This document shows positions 8,202 to 18,823 of a stretch of 64,000 nt of DNA, one piece after another. This DNA comes from Marixanthomonas spongiae (GTDB taxonomy: Bacteria; Bacteroidota; Bacteroidia; Flavobacteriales; Flavobacteriaceae). The translations under genes were made by a program, and so were the position numbers. Positions within the stretch are counted from its first letter, which is position 1. The number at the start of each line of letters is the position of its first letter. The stretch covers positions 55,459 through 119,458 of the forward strand of contig NZ_QEHR01000009.1 of NCBI RefSeq assembly GCF_003095375.1. Direction: 5' to 3'. The notes under the pieces are model-generated. The model was not told the DNA's origin. It searched no databases and saw nothing but the letters and a program-made list of their open reading frames with translations.

Positions 8202-9896
8202 CTAAAATTTTGAGGTCAAGCTCAGGTGGATCTTGGTGTTTGAAAAATTGAAATCTTGATTTTCCGACAGCCCATTGGCTAAGTTCAGCCTTAAAATACC
8301 GGCCTTGGTTTGCAACCCCAGCCCTATGCCAGCACTGTACAGATTCTCTTTTAGCCCTATTGCTTTGTTCTCAAAATAGGCGACATCCAAAATACTGTGC
8401 AGGTACAACCCATTGTTAAAACGGTAGCGGTATTCTGTGTTTATGGTCGAGAACAACGAGGCGTCAATACTGTTTTCGTTAAAGCCTCGGATACTGTTAA
8501 TGCCTCCAAACCGGAATAGCTCGTTGGTAATATATGTCTCGCTAAAAAGAGCTTGGGTGTTGTTTTTGAGGAACAGGGAGTTTTGGCGGTTTAAGTTAAA
8601 GATAATGCTGCCTTCAAACAGTGCTTTAAATTGGTTTTCCGCAGTCTTTTCAAGTTCTCGTTTTCCTATCTCTGTTTCAAGGCTCAATTGTGTTCGTATC
8701 GGGAACAGGATGTCGTCTTGGCGTTTTATGAAAGATGCGCCCGCAGTAAAAAACCGGGAGTTGAAGTCTTCCACAGTGCTGCCTGTTACTGCTTCGTTCA
8801 AAAGATTGCTCGATTCATAGCCCTTATAACCAAGGTAGGCACTCGAAACAGGGTTTATTTGATAGTTGAGTCGTGCCTGTTGCGCTGTGGTTGCAAAGGT
8901 GCTATCGCGTTTAAAGATTTTTAGTTCGGCACTTATTCCAAAAGGCGTTTTAAACAAATAAGGAAGCGTCGCCCTTACCCTGAAGTTTTGCTGGTCGCTC
9001 CCATCGGCTTTGTAATTGAGCAACAGCTGTTCGCCATAATTTAGGTTGTTGTTCAGTTCTAGATTCAGGTAGCCGTTAAATTGCAGGCGTTGGGTTTCTT
9101 CGTCGGTTGCGAAACCCAGGATCCCGTCAAAAAGGTTGTTGTTTTGCTTAGCGATATAAAAATAAGCGGTCGTGGTTTCTTTCCTGAACAAAACCTCGGG
9201 CGCCTTGGTCGCTTTGGCAAATCCCAAATTGTTTATGGCCGTGTTTTGGGCTTTCAGTTTTTCCTTGTTGAAAGTCCTCCCGATTTTGGCACCGGCATAA
9301 TAGGTTAAAAAAGACTTGGGAAATTTTTCATATCCTTTCACAACTATAGAGTCTAATGTCCTTTTCTGGCCTGCTTCTGTTTGGAGTTTGGCCGTTACAA
9401 TAGCTCCTTTTGTTTGTAATTTGGTCAACTTTAAGGTGGCAAATGCATTCCCTTTTTCGGTTGCCATGGCATTTAATTGCTGAAGGGCGCGCTCGGCCTG
9501 TTCAAATGGGAGTATAAAATAGGTCTTGGTTACTTCGGGGGAGATTTTTTGCAATTCTTTTTTGCTGAAACGTCCTTCTTTGTAATGTACCTTAATATGT
9601 AGGTATTTTTTTCCGAAGAAATAATCTGCTAAATACGTGCTATCATTTATTTTTGTCAATCGCTCCAATTTGCTTTCGATATAGCCGAGGCGTTCCAGTT
9701 TTTGTTGAATGGAAGTAGTTTCGTCTTTTAATGCGTTGTAATCCTTAAACGTTTTCGTGATCGACAGGCTGTCCATTAATGGTTCGGAAATGGGCCGCTC
9801 TGCCGAAATTTCCAAATAAAGGTTTTGTGCCAAAAAAGATGCCGTGCTTATCGAGCATATATTAAGGAGTAGGAATATGTAAAAGATTTGCTTCAA
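8202..9896 (-). CDS. Omp85/BamA-TamA-like outer-membrane protein
   Basis: A 564-residue outer-membrane protein with an N-terminal signal peptide, a periplasmic region (about 30-240) with POTRA-like character, and a C-terminal barrel. GGINSIRGF at 464-472 is the diagnostic RGF motif on the loop that inserts into Omp85 barrels. The C-terminus ends in an aromatic-terminated strand. It is shorter than true BamA, which suggests an accessory exporter or assembly factor. The start codon is TTG, since no in-frame ATG lies nearby, and the encoded MKQIFYIF is a typical signal start. It lies 119 nt upstream of SusC on the same strand, so it could be co-transcribed with the pair. Confidence 0.8.
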   Translation of the reverse strand: MKQIFYIFLLLNICSISTASFLAQNLYLEISAERPISEPLMDSLSITKTFKDYNALKDETTSIQQKLERLGYIESKLERLTKINDSTYLADYFFGKKYLHIKVHYKEGRFSKKELQKISPEVTKTYFILPFEQAERALQQLNAMATEKGNAFATLKLTKLQTKGAIVTAKLQTEAGQKRTLDSIVVKGYEKFPKSFLTYYAGAKIGRTFNKEKLKAQNTAINNLGFAKATKAPEVLFRKETTTAYFYIAKQNNNLFDGILGFATDEETQRLQFNGYLNLELNNNLNYGEQLLLNYKADGSDQQNFRVRATLPYLFKTPFGISAELKIFKRDSTFATTAQQARLNYQINPVSSAYLGYKGYESSNLLNEAVTGSTVEDFNSRFFTAGASFIKRQDDILFPIRTQLSLETEIGKRELEKTAENQFKALFEGSIIFNLNRQNSLFLKNNTQALFSETYITNELFRFGGINSIRGFNENSIDASLFSTINTEYRYRFNNGLYLHSILDVAYFENKAIGLKENLYSAGIGLGLQTKAGILRLNLANGLSENQDFNFSNTKIHLSLTSKF

Positions 9897-10000
9897 AAAT
9901 AATATACTTTTGCCGTTGTAAAACTACTATTCTATAAGGTGTTTTGCTATGTGTTTTTTAAAAATAATAAAAAAAGCACTGAAAATTAAGTGGGTAACGT

Positions 10001-10030
10001 TTGATTAATTCATTTTAATTTTTACCTTTG
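10001..10030 (+). promoter_or_regulatory. Flavobacterial sigma-A promoter of the rpsL ribosomal operon
   Basis: TTG at 10001-10003 and TACCTTTG at 10023-10030 are separated by 19 nt, a near-perfect match to the Bacteroidota TTG-N17-23-TAnnTTTG promoter. A short dyad, CCCTTTTAAAAAAGGG, lies just downstream in the presumed 5' leader and could contribute to regulation. ATG of rpsL is 56 nt downstream. Confidence 0.85.
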
Positions 10031-10085
10031 CACACCCTTTTAAAAAAGGGGATTTTACATTACATAAGTATAACACATATTTTAT

Positions 10086-10460
10086 ATGCCAACAATTTCA
10101 CAATTAGTACGAAAAGGAAGAACCAAGTTGACCAAGAAGAGTAAATCGGCTGCTTTGGATTCGTGCCCTCAAAGAAGAGGGGTTTGTACGCGTGTTTATA
10201 CGACCACACCTAAAAAACCAAACTCTGCCATGCGTAAAGTAGCGCGGGTAAGGTTGACCAACGGTAAGGAAGTAAACGCATACATCCCTGGAGAAGGCCA
10301 CAATCTACAAGAACACTCGATAGTATTGGTTAGAGGTGGAAGGGTAAAAGATTTGCCAGGAGTTAGGTACCACATTGTGCGTGGCGCATTGGACACCGCA
10401 GGTGTTGAAGGCCGCACGCAACGCAGGTCCAAGTACGGAGCAAAACGCCCTAAGAAGTAA
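10086..10460 (+). CDS. rpsL: 30S ribosomal protein S12
   Basis: S12 sits at the decoding centre and helps control tRNA selection. The 124 residues match the family length. The decoding loops are TPKKPNSA at 41-48 and [10 protein letters not shown] at 84-93. Both lysines whose mutation gives streptomycin resistance (K43 and K88 counting Met) are present, so the protein is of the wild-type, sensitive form. It is the first gene of the str part of the ribosomal supercluster, with rpsG 23 nt downstream. Confidence 0.99.
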   Translation: MPTISQLVRKGRTKLTKKSKSAALDSCPQRRGVCTRVYTTTPKKPNSAMRKVARVRLTNGKEVNAYIPGEGHNLQEHSIVLVRGGRVKDLPGVRYHIVRGALDTAGVEGRTQRRSKYGAKRPKK

Positions 10461-10483
10461 TTAAAAACTTTTAAAAAGAAGAC

Positions 10484-10960
10484 ATGAGAAAAAGACAGGC
10501 CAAAAAAAGACCGCTTTTGCCAGATCCAAGGTTTAACGACCAGTTGGTAACACGTTTTGTGAACAACATGATGTGGGACGGAAAAAAATCGGTGGCTTTC
10601 AAAGTTTTTTACGATGCGATTGACATTGTAGAAGAGAAAAAAACAGACGACGAAAAAACTGGATTAGAGCTCTGGAAAGAAGCGCTATCCAACGTTATGC
10701 CTCACGTAGAGGTGCGTAGCCGTAGAGTTGGTGGAGCAACCTTCCAGATACCTATGCAAATACGGGCAGACCGTAAAATATCAACCGCTATGAAGTGGTT
10801 GATTCTTTTTGCCCGCAAGCGAAACGAAAAATCGATGCCACAAAAATTAGCGGCAGAGATATTGGCAGCTGCAAAAGAAGAAGGCGCCGCGGTTAAAAAG
10901 CGTACCGATACGCACAGAATGGCCGAAGCAAACAAAGCATTCTCACATTTCAGATTCTAA
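10484..10960 (+). CDS. rpsG: 30S ribosomal protein S7
   Basis: S7 nucleates assembly of the 30S head and lines the E site. The 158-residue product begins [11 protein letters not shown] and contains the conserved [13 protein letters not shown] segment that contacts 16S rRNA. It ends four nucleotides before fusA, consistent with translational coupling in the str operon. A purine-rich AAAGAAG precedes the ATG. Confidence 0.99.
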   Translation: MRKRQAKKRPLLPDPRFNDQLVTRFVNNMMWDGKKSVAFKVFYDAIDIVEEKKTDDEKTGLELWKEALSNVMPHVEVRSRRVGGATFQIPMQIRADRKISTAMKWLILFARKRNEKSMPQKLAAEILAAAKEEGAAVKKRTDTHRMAEANKAFSHFRF

Positions 10961-10964
10961 AATA

Positions 10965-13097
10965 ATGGCACAAAGAGATTTAAAATATACAAGAAATATA
11001 GGTATTGCCGCGCACATCGATGCCGGTAAAACAACCACTACAGAGCGTATTCTTTTCTATACGGGCGTAAACCACAAAATGGGAGAAACCCACGAAGGGG
11101 CATCGACCATGGACTGGATGGAGCAAGAAGCAGAACGGGGTATCACCATTACTTCGGCCGCTACTACTTGCGAATGGAAATTCCCTATGGAAAACGCCAA
11201 AGAATTGCCTGAAACTAAAAATTACCACTTTAACATCATCGATACTCCCGGCCACGTTGACTTTACCGTAGAGGTAAACCGTTCGTTGCGGGTATTGGAT
11301 GGTTTGGTGTTCTTGTTCAGTGCAGTTGATGGTGTTGAGCCACAATCTGAAACTAACTGGAGGCTTGCTGATAACTACAAAGTGCCACGTATTGGTTTTG
11401 TAAACAAAATGGACCGTCAAGGCTCTAACTTTTTAGGGGTTTGCCAGCAGGTAAAAGATATGTTGAAGTCCAATGCCGTGCCAATCGTATTGAGCATTGG
11501 TGAGGAAGCCGACTTTAAAGGCATCGTGGACCTTGTAAAAAACCGTGCCGTTATTTGGCATGAAGATACGCTGGGTGCTACGTTTGATGTGGTTGATATT
11601 CCTGATGAAATGAAAGAAGAAGCAAGAAAATACCGTGCGCTGCTTATCGAAGAAGTTGCTGCGTATGATGAAAACTTGCTCGAAAAATTTATGGAAGATG
11701 AAGATTCCATTACCGAAGACGAGGTGCACGCTGCGCTCCGTGCTGCTGTTATGGATATGTCTATCATCCCTATGGTTTGCGGTTCTGCTTTTAAGAACAA
11801 AGGTGTTCAGTTTTTGTTGGATGCCGTGTGCCGCTACTTGCCTTCTCCCACAGATAAAGAAGGTATCGTTGGTGTAAACCCGGAAACTGAAGAAGAAGAA
11901 ATTCGCAAACCTGATGTTAAAGCCCCATTCTCGGCATTGGCATTTAAAATCGCTACCGATCCTTTTGTGGGTCGTTTAGCATTCTTCCGTGCTTACTCTG
12001 GCCGTCTTGACGCTGGATCGTATGTGTTGAACAACCGTTCAGGCAAAAAAGAACGTATTTCCCGTATCTACCAAATGCACTCTAACAAACAAAAAGCGTT
12101 AGATTTTATTGAAGCAGGGGATATTGGTGCGGCCGTTGGTTTTAAGGATATTAAAACCGGTGATACATTGTCCGACGAAAAGCACCCAATTGTTTTGGAA
12201 TCCATGGACTTCCCAGATCCCGTAATCGGTATCGCGGTAGAGCCAAAAACCAAAGCAGATGTTGATAAATTGGGTATGGCTTTAGCGAAATTGGCCGAAG
12301 AAGACCCAACATTCCAAGTTAAAACTGACGAAGCCTCTGGTCAAACCGTTATTTCGGGTATGGGCGAGCTTCACTTAGATATTATTGTGGATCGCTTAAG
12401 ACGTGAGTTTAAGGTAGAAGTAAGCCAAGGTGAACCACAAGTGGAATATAAAGAAGCAGTTACCCGTAAGGCAGAACACCGTGAAGTGTACAAAAAACAA
12501 TCTGGTGGTCGTGGTAAATTTGCTGATATCGTATTTACATTAGAGCCTGCTGAAGAAGGTAAAGAAGGTTTAGAGTTCGTTTCCGAAATAAAAGGAGGTA
12601 ACGTACCTAAAGAGTTTATCCCTTCAGTAGAAAAAGGCTTTAAAATGGCTATGCAAAATGGACCATTGGCAGGATATGAGGTAGAATCTATGAAAGTAAC
12701 GCTTACAGATGGTTCATACCACGATGTGGATTCGGACCAATTGTCGTTCGAACTTGCTGCGAAGTTAGGCTTTAAAAATGCCGCCAAAGCTGCAAAAGCC
12801 GTTATTATGGAGCCTATTATGAAACTGGAAGTGTTAACTCCAGAAGAAAATATGGGTGATATAGTAGGTGACCTTAACCGTCGCCGCGGACAAATGAGCA
12901 GTATGGGTGACCGTGCAGGTGCCAAGGTGGTCAAAGCCGAAGTGCCGCTTTCTGAAATGTTCGGGTATGTAACCACACTTAGAACATTGTCATCAGGTCG
13001 AGCCACATCAACAATGGAATTTTCACATTATGCTGAAACTCCTTCGCATATTTCAGAAGAAGTAATCGCAGCAGCAAAAGGAACCGCTAACGTATAA
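10965..13097 (+). CDS. fusA: Elongation factor G
   Basis: EF-G drives GTP-dependent translocation of tRNA and mRNA. The 710-residue protein has the G1 loop AHIDAGKT at 16-23, the switch sequence [19 protein letters not shown] (G3) and NKMD (G4), followed by domains II-V including the domain IV tip. All catalytic motifs are intact and the length is normal for canonical EF-G1. It is followed 11 nt later by rpsJ. The tuf gene that follows fusA in proteobacteria is not present here, so str and S10 clusters are directly joined. Confidence 0.99.
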   Translation: MAQRDLKYTRNIGIAAHIDAGKTTTTERILFYTGVNHKMGETHEGASTMDWMEQEAERGITITSAATTCEWKFPMENAKELPETKNYHFNIIDTPGHVDFTVEVNRSLRVLDGLVFLFSAVDGVEPQSETNWRLADNYKVPRIGFVNKMDRQGSNFLGVCQQVKDMLKSNAVPIVLSIGEEADFKGIVDLVKNRAVIWHEDTLGATFDVVDIPDEMKEEARKYRALLIEEVAAYDENLLEKFMEDEDSITEDEVHAALRAAVMDMSIIPMVCGSAFKNKGVQFLLDAVCRYLPSPTDKEGIVGVNPETEEEEIRKPDVKAPFSALAFKIATDPFVGRLAFFRAYSGRLDAGSYVLNNRSGKKERISRIYQMHSNKQKALDFIEAGDIGAAVGFKDIKTGDTLSDEKHPIVLESMDFPDPVIGIAVEPKTKADVDKLGMALAKLAEEDPTFQVKTDEASGQTVISGMGELHLDIIVDRLRREFKVEVSQGEPQVEYKEAVTRKAEHREVYKKQSGGRGKFADIVFTLEPAEEGKEGLEFVSEIKGGNVPKEFIPSVEKGFKMAMQNGPLAGYEVESMKVTLTDGSYHDVDSDQLSFELAAKLGFKNAAKAAKAVIMEPIMKLEVLTPEENMGDIVGDLNRRRGQMSSMGDRAGAKVVKAEVPLSEMFGYVTTLRTLSSGRATSTMEFSHYAETPSHISEEVIAAAKGTANV

Positions 13098-13108
13098 CAG
13101 ATCAAGGA

Positions 13109-13414
13109 ATGAGTCAAAAAATAAGAATAAAGCTAAAATCTTACGATCACAATTTAGTGGACAAATCCTCTGAAAAAATCGTAAAGACCGTAAAGAGTAC
13201 GGGTGCCGTAGTAACTGGGCCAATCCCATTGCCAACGCACAAAAAGATATTTACCGTGCTGCGTTCACCACACGTTAACAAGAAGAGCAGAGAACAATTT
13301 CAATTAAGCTCGTACAAAAGGCTTTTGGACATTTACAGTTCTTCTTCAAAAACAATCGACGCTCTAATGAAATTGGAGCTACCAAGTGGGGTGGAAGTGG
13401 AAATTAAGGTGTAA
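13109..13414 (+). CDS. rpsJ: 30S ribosomal protein S10
   Basis: A component of the 30S head; in other bacteria the protein also acts in antitermination as NusE. The 101-residue product begins [15 protein letters not shown] and holds the conserved stretch TGPIPLPT. It is the last gene before an unusual 292-nt gap carrying REP-like palindromes, so it may be transcriptionally uncoupled from rplC. Confidence 0.99.
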   Translation: MSQKIRIKLKSYDHNLVDKSSEKIVKTVKSTGAVVTGPIPLPTHKKIFTVLRSPHVNKKSREQFQLSSYKRLLDIYSSSSKTIDALMKLELPSGVEVEIKV

Positions 13415-13417
13415 ATA

Positions 13418-13545
13418 ATACCTGCGAAAGCAGGTATCTCTCGCTCGGTTGTCAAAAACTGTATGAGAAATCCTGAACTTTCGGTTGCTATTTAGGTAGA
13501 AATCGATAGGTTAATTTAAGAGACCCCTGCCTTCGCAGGGAGTTA
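13418..13545. repeat. REP-like palindromic intergenic element inside the S10 cluster
   Basis: Two inverted units face each other. The first is ACCTGCGAAAGCAGGT (13420-13435) and the second is CCCTGCCTTCGCAGGG (13525-13540). The flanks continue the symmetry, with TATCTCT after the first unit and AGAGAC before the second. The core CTGCGAAGGCAG type is the form of dispersed repeats often seen between flavobacterial genes. It splits rpsJ from rplC, which are normally within a few tens of bases of each other. Confidence 0.75.
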
Positions 13546-13585
13546 CATGTCCCGAGCTTGTAAGCAAAGGAAAAACGGAAAACAA

Positions 13586-13626
13586 GATAACATTCGGGGT
13601 CGAATTTATTTTGGCCCCGTTTGTTT
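13586..13626 (+). terminator. Possible weak terminator or attenuator hairpin upstream of rplC
   Basis: The sequence CGGGGTCGAATT...TTGGCCCCG forms a GC-rich stem with a T-rich tail (TTTGTTTT) directly after it. It could end readthrough from rpsJ or form part of an L3/L4 autoregulatory leader; the sequence alone does not decide. No clear TAnnTTTG promoter was seen between it and the rplC ATG. Confidence 0.35.
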
Positions 13627-13706
13627 TGAAACAAAAATTTTTAACGAAGGAAGATGGTAGGAACCGAATCCTGCATTCTGAATTCATAATTCTTAATTAT
13701 ATAAAT

Positions 13707-14318
13707 ATGTCTGGGTTAATTGGAAAAAAGATAGGGATGACCAGCCTTTTTGACGAGAACGGAAAAAACATTCCGTGTACCGTTATTGAAGCAGGGCCCT
13801 GTGTAGTTACCCAAGTCAGAACCGAAGAGGTTGACGGGTACAAAGCCCTTCAACTTGGTTTCGATGACAAAAAGACTGCTAATAAAGCCTCAGAGGGCCA
13901 CGCCAAAAAGGCCGGTACCGTTGCTAAGCGTCGCGTTGTTGAATTCCAAGGATTTGAAGAGGATTTTAAATTAGGTGACAGTGTCACCGTTGAGCACTTT
14001 GCCGAAGGTGAGTTCGTGGATGTTTCAGGGACCAGTAAGGGTAAAGGATTTCAAGGAGTTGTAAAACGTCACGGCTTTGCTGGGGTGGGGCAAGCTACCC
14101 ACGGCCAGCACAACAGGCTAAGAGCTCCAGGTTCCATTGGTGCGGCATCGTATCCTGCACGAGTTTTCAAAGGAATGCGCATGGGCGGCCAAATGGGAAG
14201 CGAAAAAGTAAAAGTACAAAACCTAAAAGTGTTGAAAGTGGTTCCAGAAAAGAACCTGCTTGTAGTGAAAGGCTGTGTGCCAGGACACAAAAACGCTTAT
14301 GTAACGATACAGAAATAA
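13707..14318 (+). CDS. rplC: 50S ribosomal protein L3
   Basis: L3 is an early assembly protein whose extension reaches the peptidyl-transferase centre. I start it at the ATG at 13707 ([13 protein letters not shown]), giving 203 residues. The longer in-frame start at 13611 would add 32 residues not found in L3. The conserved [15 protein letters not shown] region with its modifiable glutamine is present. Its stop codon overlaps the rplD ATG by one base (TAATG), implying coupled translation. Confidence 0.98.
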   Translation: MSGLIGKKIGMTSLFDENGKNIPCTVIEAGPCVVTQVRTEEVDGYKALQLGFDDKKTANKASEGHAKKAGTVAKRRVVEFQGFEEDFKLGDSVTVEHFAEGEFVDVSGTSKGKGFQGVVKRHGFAGVGQATHGQHNRLRAPGSIGAASYPARVFKGMRMGGQMGSEKVKVQNLKVLKVVPEKNLLVVKGCVPGHKNAYVTIQK

Positions 14319-14947
14319 TGAAGGTAGCAGTATTAGATAAAACCGGAAAAGACACAGGCAGGAAAGTAGAGCTTTCTAAAGATGTGTTTGGAATAGAACC
14401 TAACGACCACGCTGTATATCTTGATGTTAAGCAATACCTTGCTAATCAAAGACAAGGAACGCACAAAGCAAAAGAACGTGCCGAGATCGTGGGGAGTACC
14501 CGTAAGATCAAGAAACAAAAAGGTACAGGAACCGCTCGTGCGGGTAGCATCAAGTCGCCTATTTTCAAAGGCGGTGGTAGGGTTTTTGGTCCAAGACCAA
14601 GAAATTATTCCTTTAAATTGAACAAAAGCTTGAAGCGTTTAGCACGTCGATCTGCTTTATCAATGAAAGCAAATAACAAGTCTATAGTTGTGTTGGAAGA
14701 CTTGCAAATGGATGCTCCAAAAACAAAAGATTTCACTGCAGTTTTAAAGAGTTTAGGACTAGAAGATAAAAAATCTTTGTTTGTGTTGGGAGAGTCAAAT
14801 AATAATGTATATTTGTCGTCTCGCAATTTGAAAAAAGCTGAAGTTGTAAATAACTCACAATTAAGCACTTATCAAATAATGAATGCAAACAGTGTTGTGC
14901 TGTTTGAAGGTTCTTTGGAAGGAATTGAACAAAACTTAAGTAAATAG
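14318..14947 (+). CDS. rplD: 50S ribosomal protein L4
   Basis: L4 lines the exit tunnel. The 209-residue protein carries the extended tunnel loop ([19 protein letters not shown], about residues 68-86) where macrolide-resistance changes arise in other species; the loop looks normal. The start overlaps the rplC stop. In enterobacteria L4 represses its operon by binding the leader; whether this occurs here is unknown. Confidence 0.98.
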   Translation: MKVAVLDKTGKDTGRKVELSKDVFGIEPNDHAVYLDVKQYLANQRQGTHKAKERAEIVGSTRKIKKQKGTGTARAGSIKSPIFKGGGRVFGPRPRNYSFKLNKSLKRLARRSALSMKANNKSIVVLEDLQMDAPKTKDFTAVLKSLGLEDKKSLFVLGESNNNVYLSSRNLKKAEVVNNSQLSTYQIMNANSVVLFEGSLEGIEQNLSK

Positions 14948-14954
14948 AAGCAAG

Positions 14955-15245
14955 ATGAATATCTTAATAAAACCTATAATTACGGAAAAAGCCACAAAAG
15001 ATGCGGAAGATAACAACCGTTACGGATTTGTGGTGAACCCAAAGGCGAACAAGGTAGAAATCAAAAAAGCGGTCGAGGCTGCTTATGAAGTTTCTGTTGA
15101 AAAAGTTCGCACAATGAATGTCCGCCCGGATCGCCGAACCCGTTATACGAAAACAGGCATCCAGACTGGTAAAACAAATGCTTACAAAAAAGCAATTGTA
15201 CAGGTGGCGGAAGGTGATACAATAGATTTTTACAGTAATATGTAA
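14955..15245 (+). CDS. rplW: 50S ribosomal protein L23
   Basis: L23 lies at the tunnel exit and is the docking point for trigger factor and SRP. The 96-residue product begins MNILIKPIITEKATKDAE, which matches the family N-terminus. It has the usual basic hairpin RPDRRTRYTKTG. It begins 7 nt after rplD. Confidence 0.98.
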   Translation: MNILIKPIITEKATKDAEDNNRYGFVVNPKANKVEIKKAVEAAYEVSVEKVRTMNVRPDRRTRYTKTGIQTGKTNAYKKAIVQVAEGDTIDFYSNM

Positions 15246-15274
15246 GCGTTAGCTTGCATTAAATTAGACAAACC

Positions 15275-16099
15275 ATGTCAGTAAGAAAATTAAAACCTAT
15301 CACTCCTGGACAGCGATTTAGAGTTGTAAATGGGTATGACGCCATCACAACTGATAAGCCGGAGAAAAGTTTACTTGCTCCGAAAAAAAAGTCGGGAGGT
15401 AGAAACAGTCAAGGAAAGATGACCATGCGCTATTTGGGCGGCGGTCACAAAAAGAGATATCGAATAATCGATTTTAAACGCGACAAACAGGGGATCCCTG
15501 CAACCGTTGCAACAATTGAATACGATCCTAACCGTACTGCGTTTATCGCATTGGTAAATTACCAAGATGGCGAAAAACGTTATGTCATCGCACAGAACGG
15601 TCTTCAGGTAGGGCAAAACATCGTATCGGCTGAGAAAACCACACCGGATATAGGTAACGCAATGACCCTCGCCAATATTCCTCTAGGTACCATTATTTCC
15701 TGTATTGAATTACGTCCTGGACAAGGAGCCGTTATGGCCCGTAGCGCTGGCACTTTTGCCCAGTTGATCGCCAGGGAAGGAAAGTACGCTACCGTAAAAT
15801 TGCCTTCGGGCGAAATACGTATGATCTTAACTACGTGTATGGCCACCATCGGTGCCGTATCTAACAGTGATCACCAGCTCTTGGTAGGTGGTAAAGCTGG
15901 TAGGTCGCGTTGGTTGGGCAGAAGACCTCGTACAAGACCAGTGGTAATGAACCCAGTAGATCACCCAATGGGTGGTGGTGAAGGCCGCGCATCTGGAGGT
16001 CACCCACGTTCAAGAAAAGGGCTTCCTGCAAAAGGATACAAAACCCGCAAAAGAACAAAGGCAAGTAATAAATACATTTTAGAACGTAGAAAGAAATAA
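15275..16099 (+). CDS. rplB: 50S ribosomal protein L2
   Basis: L2 is needed for subunit association and peptidyl-transferase activity. The 274-residue product has the complete OB and SH3-like domains and the conserved C-terminal segment [13 protein letters not shown] with the histidine important for activity. The C-terminus is strongly basic, as usual. rpsS follows after 3 nt. Confidence 0.99.
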   Translation: MSVRKLKPITPGQRFRVVNGYDAITTDKPEKSLLAPKKKSGGRNSQGKMTMRYLGGGHKKRYRIIDFKRDKQGIPATVATIEYDPNRTAFIALVNYQDGEKRYVIAQNGLQVGQNIVSAEKTTPDIGNAMTLANIPLGTIISCIELRPGQGAVMARSAGTFAQLIAREGKYATVKLPSGEIRMILTTCMATIGAVSNSDHQLLVGGKAGRSRWLGRRPRTRPVVMNPVDHPMGGGEGRASGGHPRSRKGLPAKGYKTRKRTKASNKYILERRKK

Positions 16100-16102
16100 G
16101 TT

Positions 16103-16381
16103 ATGGCAAGATCGTTAAAAAAAGGACCTTACGTTCACTATAAGTTAGAACAAAAAGTAGAGCAAAATGTGGCTTCAAACAAGAAGACCGTGATCAAGAC
16201 TTGGTCCCGTTCCTCTATGATTACTCCAGATTTTGTGGGCCAAACCATCGCAGTACATAATGGACGCCAGTTTGTTCCAGTATATATTACCGAGAACATG
16301 GTAGGGCATAAATTAGGAGAATTTTCACCTACAAGATCATTTCGTGGTCATGCAGGTGCTAAAAACAAAGGAAAAAAATAA
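16103..16381 (+). CDS. rpsS: 30S ribosomal protein S19
   Basis: S19 forms a heterodimer with S13 in the 30S head, near the A-site finger. The 92-residue protein begins [11 protein letters not shown] and carries [19 protein letters not shown] and the C-terminal signature [10 protein letters not shown]. It lies tightly between rplB (3 nt) and rplV (6 nt). Confidence 0.99.
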   Translation: MARSLKKGPYVHYKLEQKVEQNVASNKKTVIKTWSRSSMITPDFVGQTIAVHNGRQFVPVYITENMVGHKLGEFSPTRSFRGHAGAKNKGKK

Positions 16382-16387
16382 TAAGCC

Positions 16388-16795
16388 ATGGGAGTTCGTA
16401 AAAGAGAAAGAGCAGAACAGATCAAGGAAGCAAAGAAAACGCAGTACTTTGCCAAATTGAACAATTGCCCTACATCACCAAGAAAAATGCGCTTGGTCGC
16501 AGACTTGATCCGTGGTGAAAAGGTAAACAAAGCACTCAATATATTAAGATTCAGCAAAAAAGAAGCTTCAGGACGTCTTGAAAAACTATTGCTTTCGGCC
16601 ATTGCAAACTGGCAAGCAAAAAATGAAGACGCTTCCGTAGAAGATGCCGATCTTTTTGTAAAGGAAATACGCGTGGATGGCGGTACGATGTTAAAAAGAC
16701 TCCGTCCTGCACCACAAGGCCGCGCGCACAGAATTAGAAAACGTTCCAACCACGTAACATTAGTGCTTGGAGCTAACGATAACACACAAAGCTAA
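16388..16795 (+). CDS. rplV: 50S ribosomal protein L22
   Basis: L22 spans the exit tunnel wall with a long beta-hairpin. The 135-residue protein has an N-terminal extension (about 20 residues, [17 protein letters not shown]) before the conserved core [18 protein letters not shown]. The hairpin tip contains [16 protein letters not shown]. The extension is common in Bacteroidota. It ends 7 nt before rpsC. Confidence 0.98.
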   Translation: MGVRKRERAEQIKEAKKTQYFAKLNNCPTSPRKMRLVADLIRGEKVNKALNILRFSKKEASGRLEKLLLSAIANWQAKNEDASVEDADLFVKEIRVDGGTMLKRLRPAPQGRAHRIRKRSNHVTLVLGANDNTQS

Positions 16796-16802
16796 GAAGT
16801 AA

Positions 16803-17516
16803 ATGGGACAGAAAACAAATCCAATCGGTAACCGCTTAGGTATCATTAGAGGATGGGAATCCAACTGGTACGGAGGCAACGACTACGGCGACAAATTGGC
16901 CGAAGACGATAAGATAAGGAAGTACATTCACGCTCGTTTAAGCAAAGCCAGTGTGTCAAGGGTAATCATTGAGCGTACCCTTAAGCTTGTAACCGTTACC
17001 ATTACCACCGCACGTCCCGGTATCATTATCGGTAAAGGCGGCCAGGAAGTGGACAAGCTAAAAGAAGAACTCAAGAAAATTACCGGAAAAGAGGTACAGA
17101 TCAACATCCATGAGATCAAAAGACCTGAATTAGACGCTCATTTAGTAGGCGCCAGCATTGCACGGCAAATAGAAAACAGGATTTCCTATCGCCGGGCAAT
17201 AAAAATGGCAATTGCGGCTGCAATGCGAATGAACGCAGAAGGTATTAAAATTGAAATCTCTGGACGATTAAATGGAGCCGAAATGGCCCGTAACGAATCG
17301 TACAAAGAAGGTCGTATCCCGCTTTCAACATTTAGGGCCGATATTGACTATGCTTTGGTCGAAGCTCAAACCACTTATGGTAAACTGGGCGTCAAAGTAT
17401 GGATCATGAAAGGCGAAGTGTATGGAAAAAGAGATCTTTCCCCATTAGTTGGACTATCCAAAAAAGGCGGAAAGGGATCCGGGCGAGGTGGAAACAAATC
17501 ACGTCGCAGAAAGTAA
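16803..17516 (+). CDS. rpsC: 30S ribosomal protein S3
   Basis: S3 forms part of the mRNA entry channel and its helicase activity. The 237 residues include the type II KH domain with [16 protein letters not shown] (GxxG loop GKGG) and the C-terminal S3 domain NGAEMARNE. The last 20 residues are Gly/Lys/Arg-rich. It is followed 18 nt later by rplP. Confidence 0.99.
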   Translation: MGQKTNPIGNRLGIIRGWESNWYGGNDYGDKLAEDDKIRKYIHARLSKASVSRVIIERTLKLVTVTITTARPGIIIGKGGQEVDKLKEELKKITGKEVQINIHEIKRPELDAHLVGASIARQIENRISYRRAIKMAIAAAMRMNAEGIKIEISGRLNGAEMARNESYKEGRIPLSTFRADIDYALVEAQTTYGKLGVKVWIMKGEVYGKRDLSPLVGLSKKGGKGSGRGGNKSRRRK

Positions 17517-17534
17517 TTTTTTAAAAAGAAGAAC

Positions 17535-17954
17535 ATGTTACAACCTAAGAGAACAAAATACCGCAAACAACAAAAAGGCCGCATGAAAGGCAACGCCGGT
17601 CGTGGACACCGGTTGGCCAACGGTACTTTTGGTATTAAGTCTTTAGATTCAAAATTTGTGACAGCGCGCCAAATAGAAGCTGCACGTATTGCCGCTACCC
17701 GCTTTATGAAAAGGGAGGGTTCCATCTGGATTATGATATTTCCAGATAAGCCCATTACCAAAAAGCCTCTTGAGGTTCGTATGGGTAAAGGTAAAGGTGC
17801 TGTAGAATATTACGCAGCTGTGGTAAAACCAGGTCGAATTATGTTTGAAGTTTCCGGTGTGCCTATGGCAACCGCTAAAGAAGCTTTGCGTCTGGCAGCA
17901 CAAAAGCTTCCGGTACGAACAAAATTCGTAGTCTCTAGAGATTACCAAGAATAA
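17535..17954 (+). CDS. rplP: 50S ribosomal protein L16
   Basis: L16 organises the A-site region of the 50S subunit and tRNA elbow contacts. The 139-residue product begins [19 protein letters not shown], matching the family start, and retains [18 protein letters not shown]. Arg and Lys residues at the tRNA-facing loop are conserved. Confidence 0.99.
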   Translation: MLQPKRTKYRKQQKGRMKGNAGRGHRLANGTFGIKSLDSKFVTARQIEAARIAATRFMKREGSIWIMIFPDKPITKKPLEVRMGKGKGAVEYYAAVVKPGRIMFEVSGVPMATAKEALRLAAQKLPVRTKFVVSRDYQE

Positions 17955-17971
17955 TTTTTGAACTTGTCACT

Positions 17972-18163
17972 ATGAAACAATCAGAAATAAAACAAGCATC
18001 AACAGCAGAGTTACAAGAACAACTTGCTGAATCGACTAAGGCATATACAGACCTTAAAATGGCACACGCCATTTCACCGTTGGAAAATCCAATTCAATTA
18101 AGAACGCAGCGCAGAAGCATTGCGAGAATTGCGACCGAACTAACTAAAAGAGAAGTGCAATAA
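17972..18163 (+). CDS. rpmC: 50S ribosomal protein L29
   Basis: A small two-helix protein near the tunnel exit next to L23. The 63-residue product begins MKQSEIKQASTAELQEQL and ends with the RRSIARIATELTKRE helix typical of L29. Its place between rplP and rpsQ is the universal order. Confidence 0.97.
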   Translation: MKQSEIKQASTAELQEQLAESTKAYTDLKMAHAISPLENPIQLRTQRRSIARIATELTKREVQ

Positions 18164-18180
18164 CAGTACGAAGCTGAAAG

Positions 18181-18441
18181 ATGGAAATAAAAAGAAATTT
18201 AAGAAAAGAACGTATCGGGGTAGTAACCAGTAACAAAATGGAGAAATCCATAGTTGTTTCTGAAACCAAGAAAATGAAACACCCTATGTACGGTAAATTC
18301 GTGCTGAAAACGAAGAAATACGTAGCGCACGACGAGAAAAACGACTGCAACGAAGGCGACACCGTAAAGATCATGGAAACACGACCTTTAAGTAAAACCA
18401 AATGTTGGAGATTAGTAGAAATAATTGAAAGAGCGAAGTAA
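18181..18441 (+). CDS. rpsQ: 30S ribosomal protein S17
   Basis: A primary 16S-binding OB-fold protein of the 30S body. The 86 residues begin with an ATG and include the signature [19 protein letters not shown] and the conserved MKHPMYGKF loop. rplN begins 2 nt after the stop. Confidence 0.98.
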   Translation: MEIKRNLRKERIGVVTSNKMEKSIVVSETKKMKHPMYGKFVLKTKKYVAHDEKNDCNEGDTVKIMETRPLSKTKCWRLVEIIERAK

Positions 18442-18443
18442 TC

Positions 18444-18812
18444 ATGATACAGCAAGAATCAAGACTTAGAGTAGCAGACAACACCGGTGCAAAGGAAGTC
18501 CTTACCATCCGGGTGTTGGGCGGTACAAAAAAGAGATATGCTTCCATTGGGGACAAAATTGTGGTTTCGGTAAAAGAAGCCAGCCCTAACGGGAACATTA
18601 AAAAAGGTGCCGTATCTACAGCAGTAGTGGTACGTACCGTGAAAGAAGTTAGACGGCCAGATGGATCGTACATCCGTTTCGACGATAACGCTTGTGTACT
18701 TTTAGGCCCCCAAGGGGAAATGAGAGGAACCCGTGTTTTCGGTCCCGTTGCCCGTGAGCTTCGCGACAAACAATTTATGAAAATAGTATCATTGGCACCA
18801 GAAGTGCTTTAA
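18444..18812 (+). CDS. rplN: 50S ribosomal protein L14
   Basis: L14 forms intersubunit bridge B8 and, in other bacteria, binds the silencing factor RsfS. The 122-residue product is full length, beginning [18 protein letters not shown] and ending with the family motif [11 protein letters not shown]. Confidence 0.99.
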   Translation: MIQQESRLRVADNTGAKEVLTIRVLGGTKKRYASIGDKIVVSVKEASPNGNIKKGAVSTAVVVRTVKEVRRPDGSYIRFDDNACVLLGPQGEMRGTRVFGPVARELRDKQFMKIVSLAPEVL

Positions 18813-18823
18813 TAGATAATAAA

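Noticed and set aside
13611..13706. N-terminal extension of L3
   Set aside because: The 32 extra residues are not found in L3 and an ATG at 13707 gives the exact family start.
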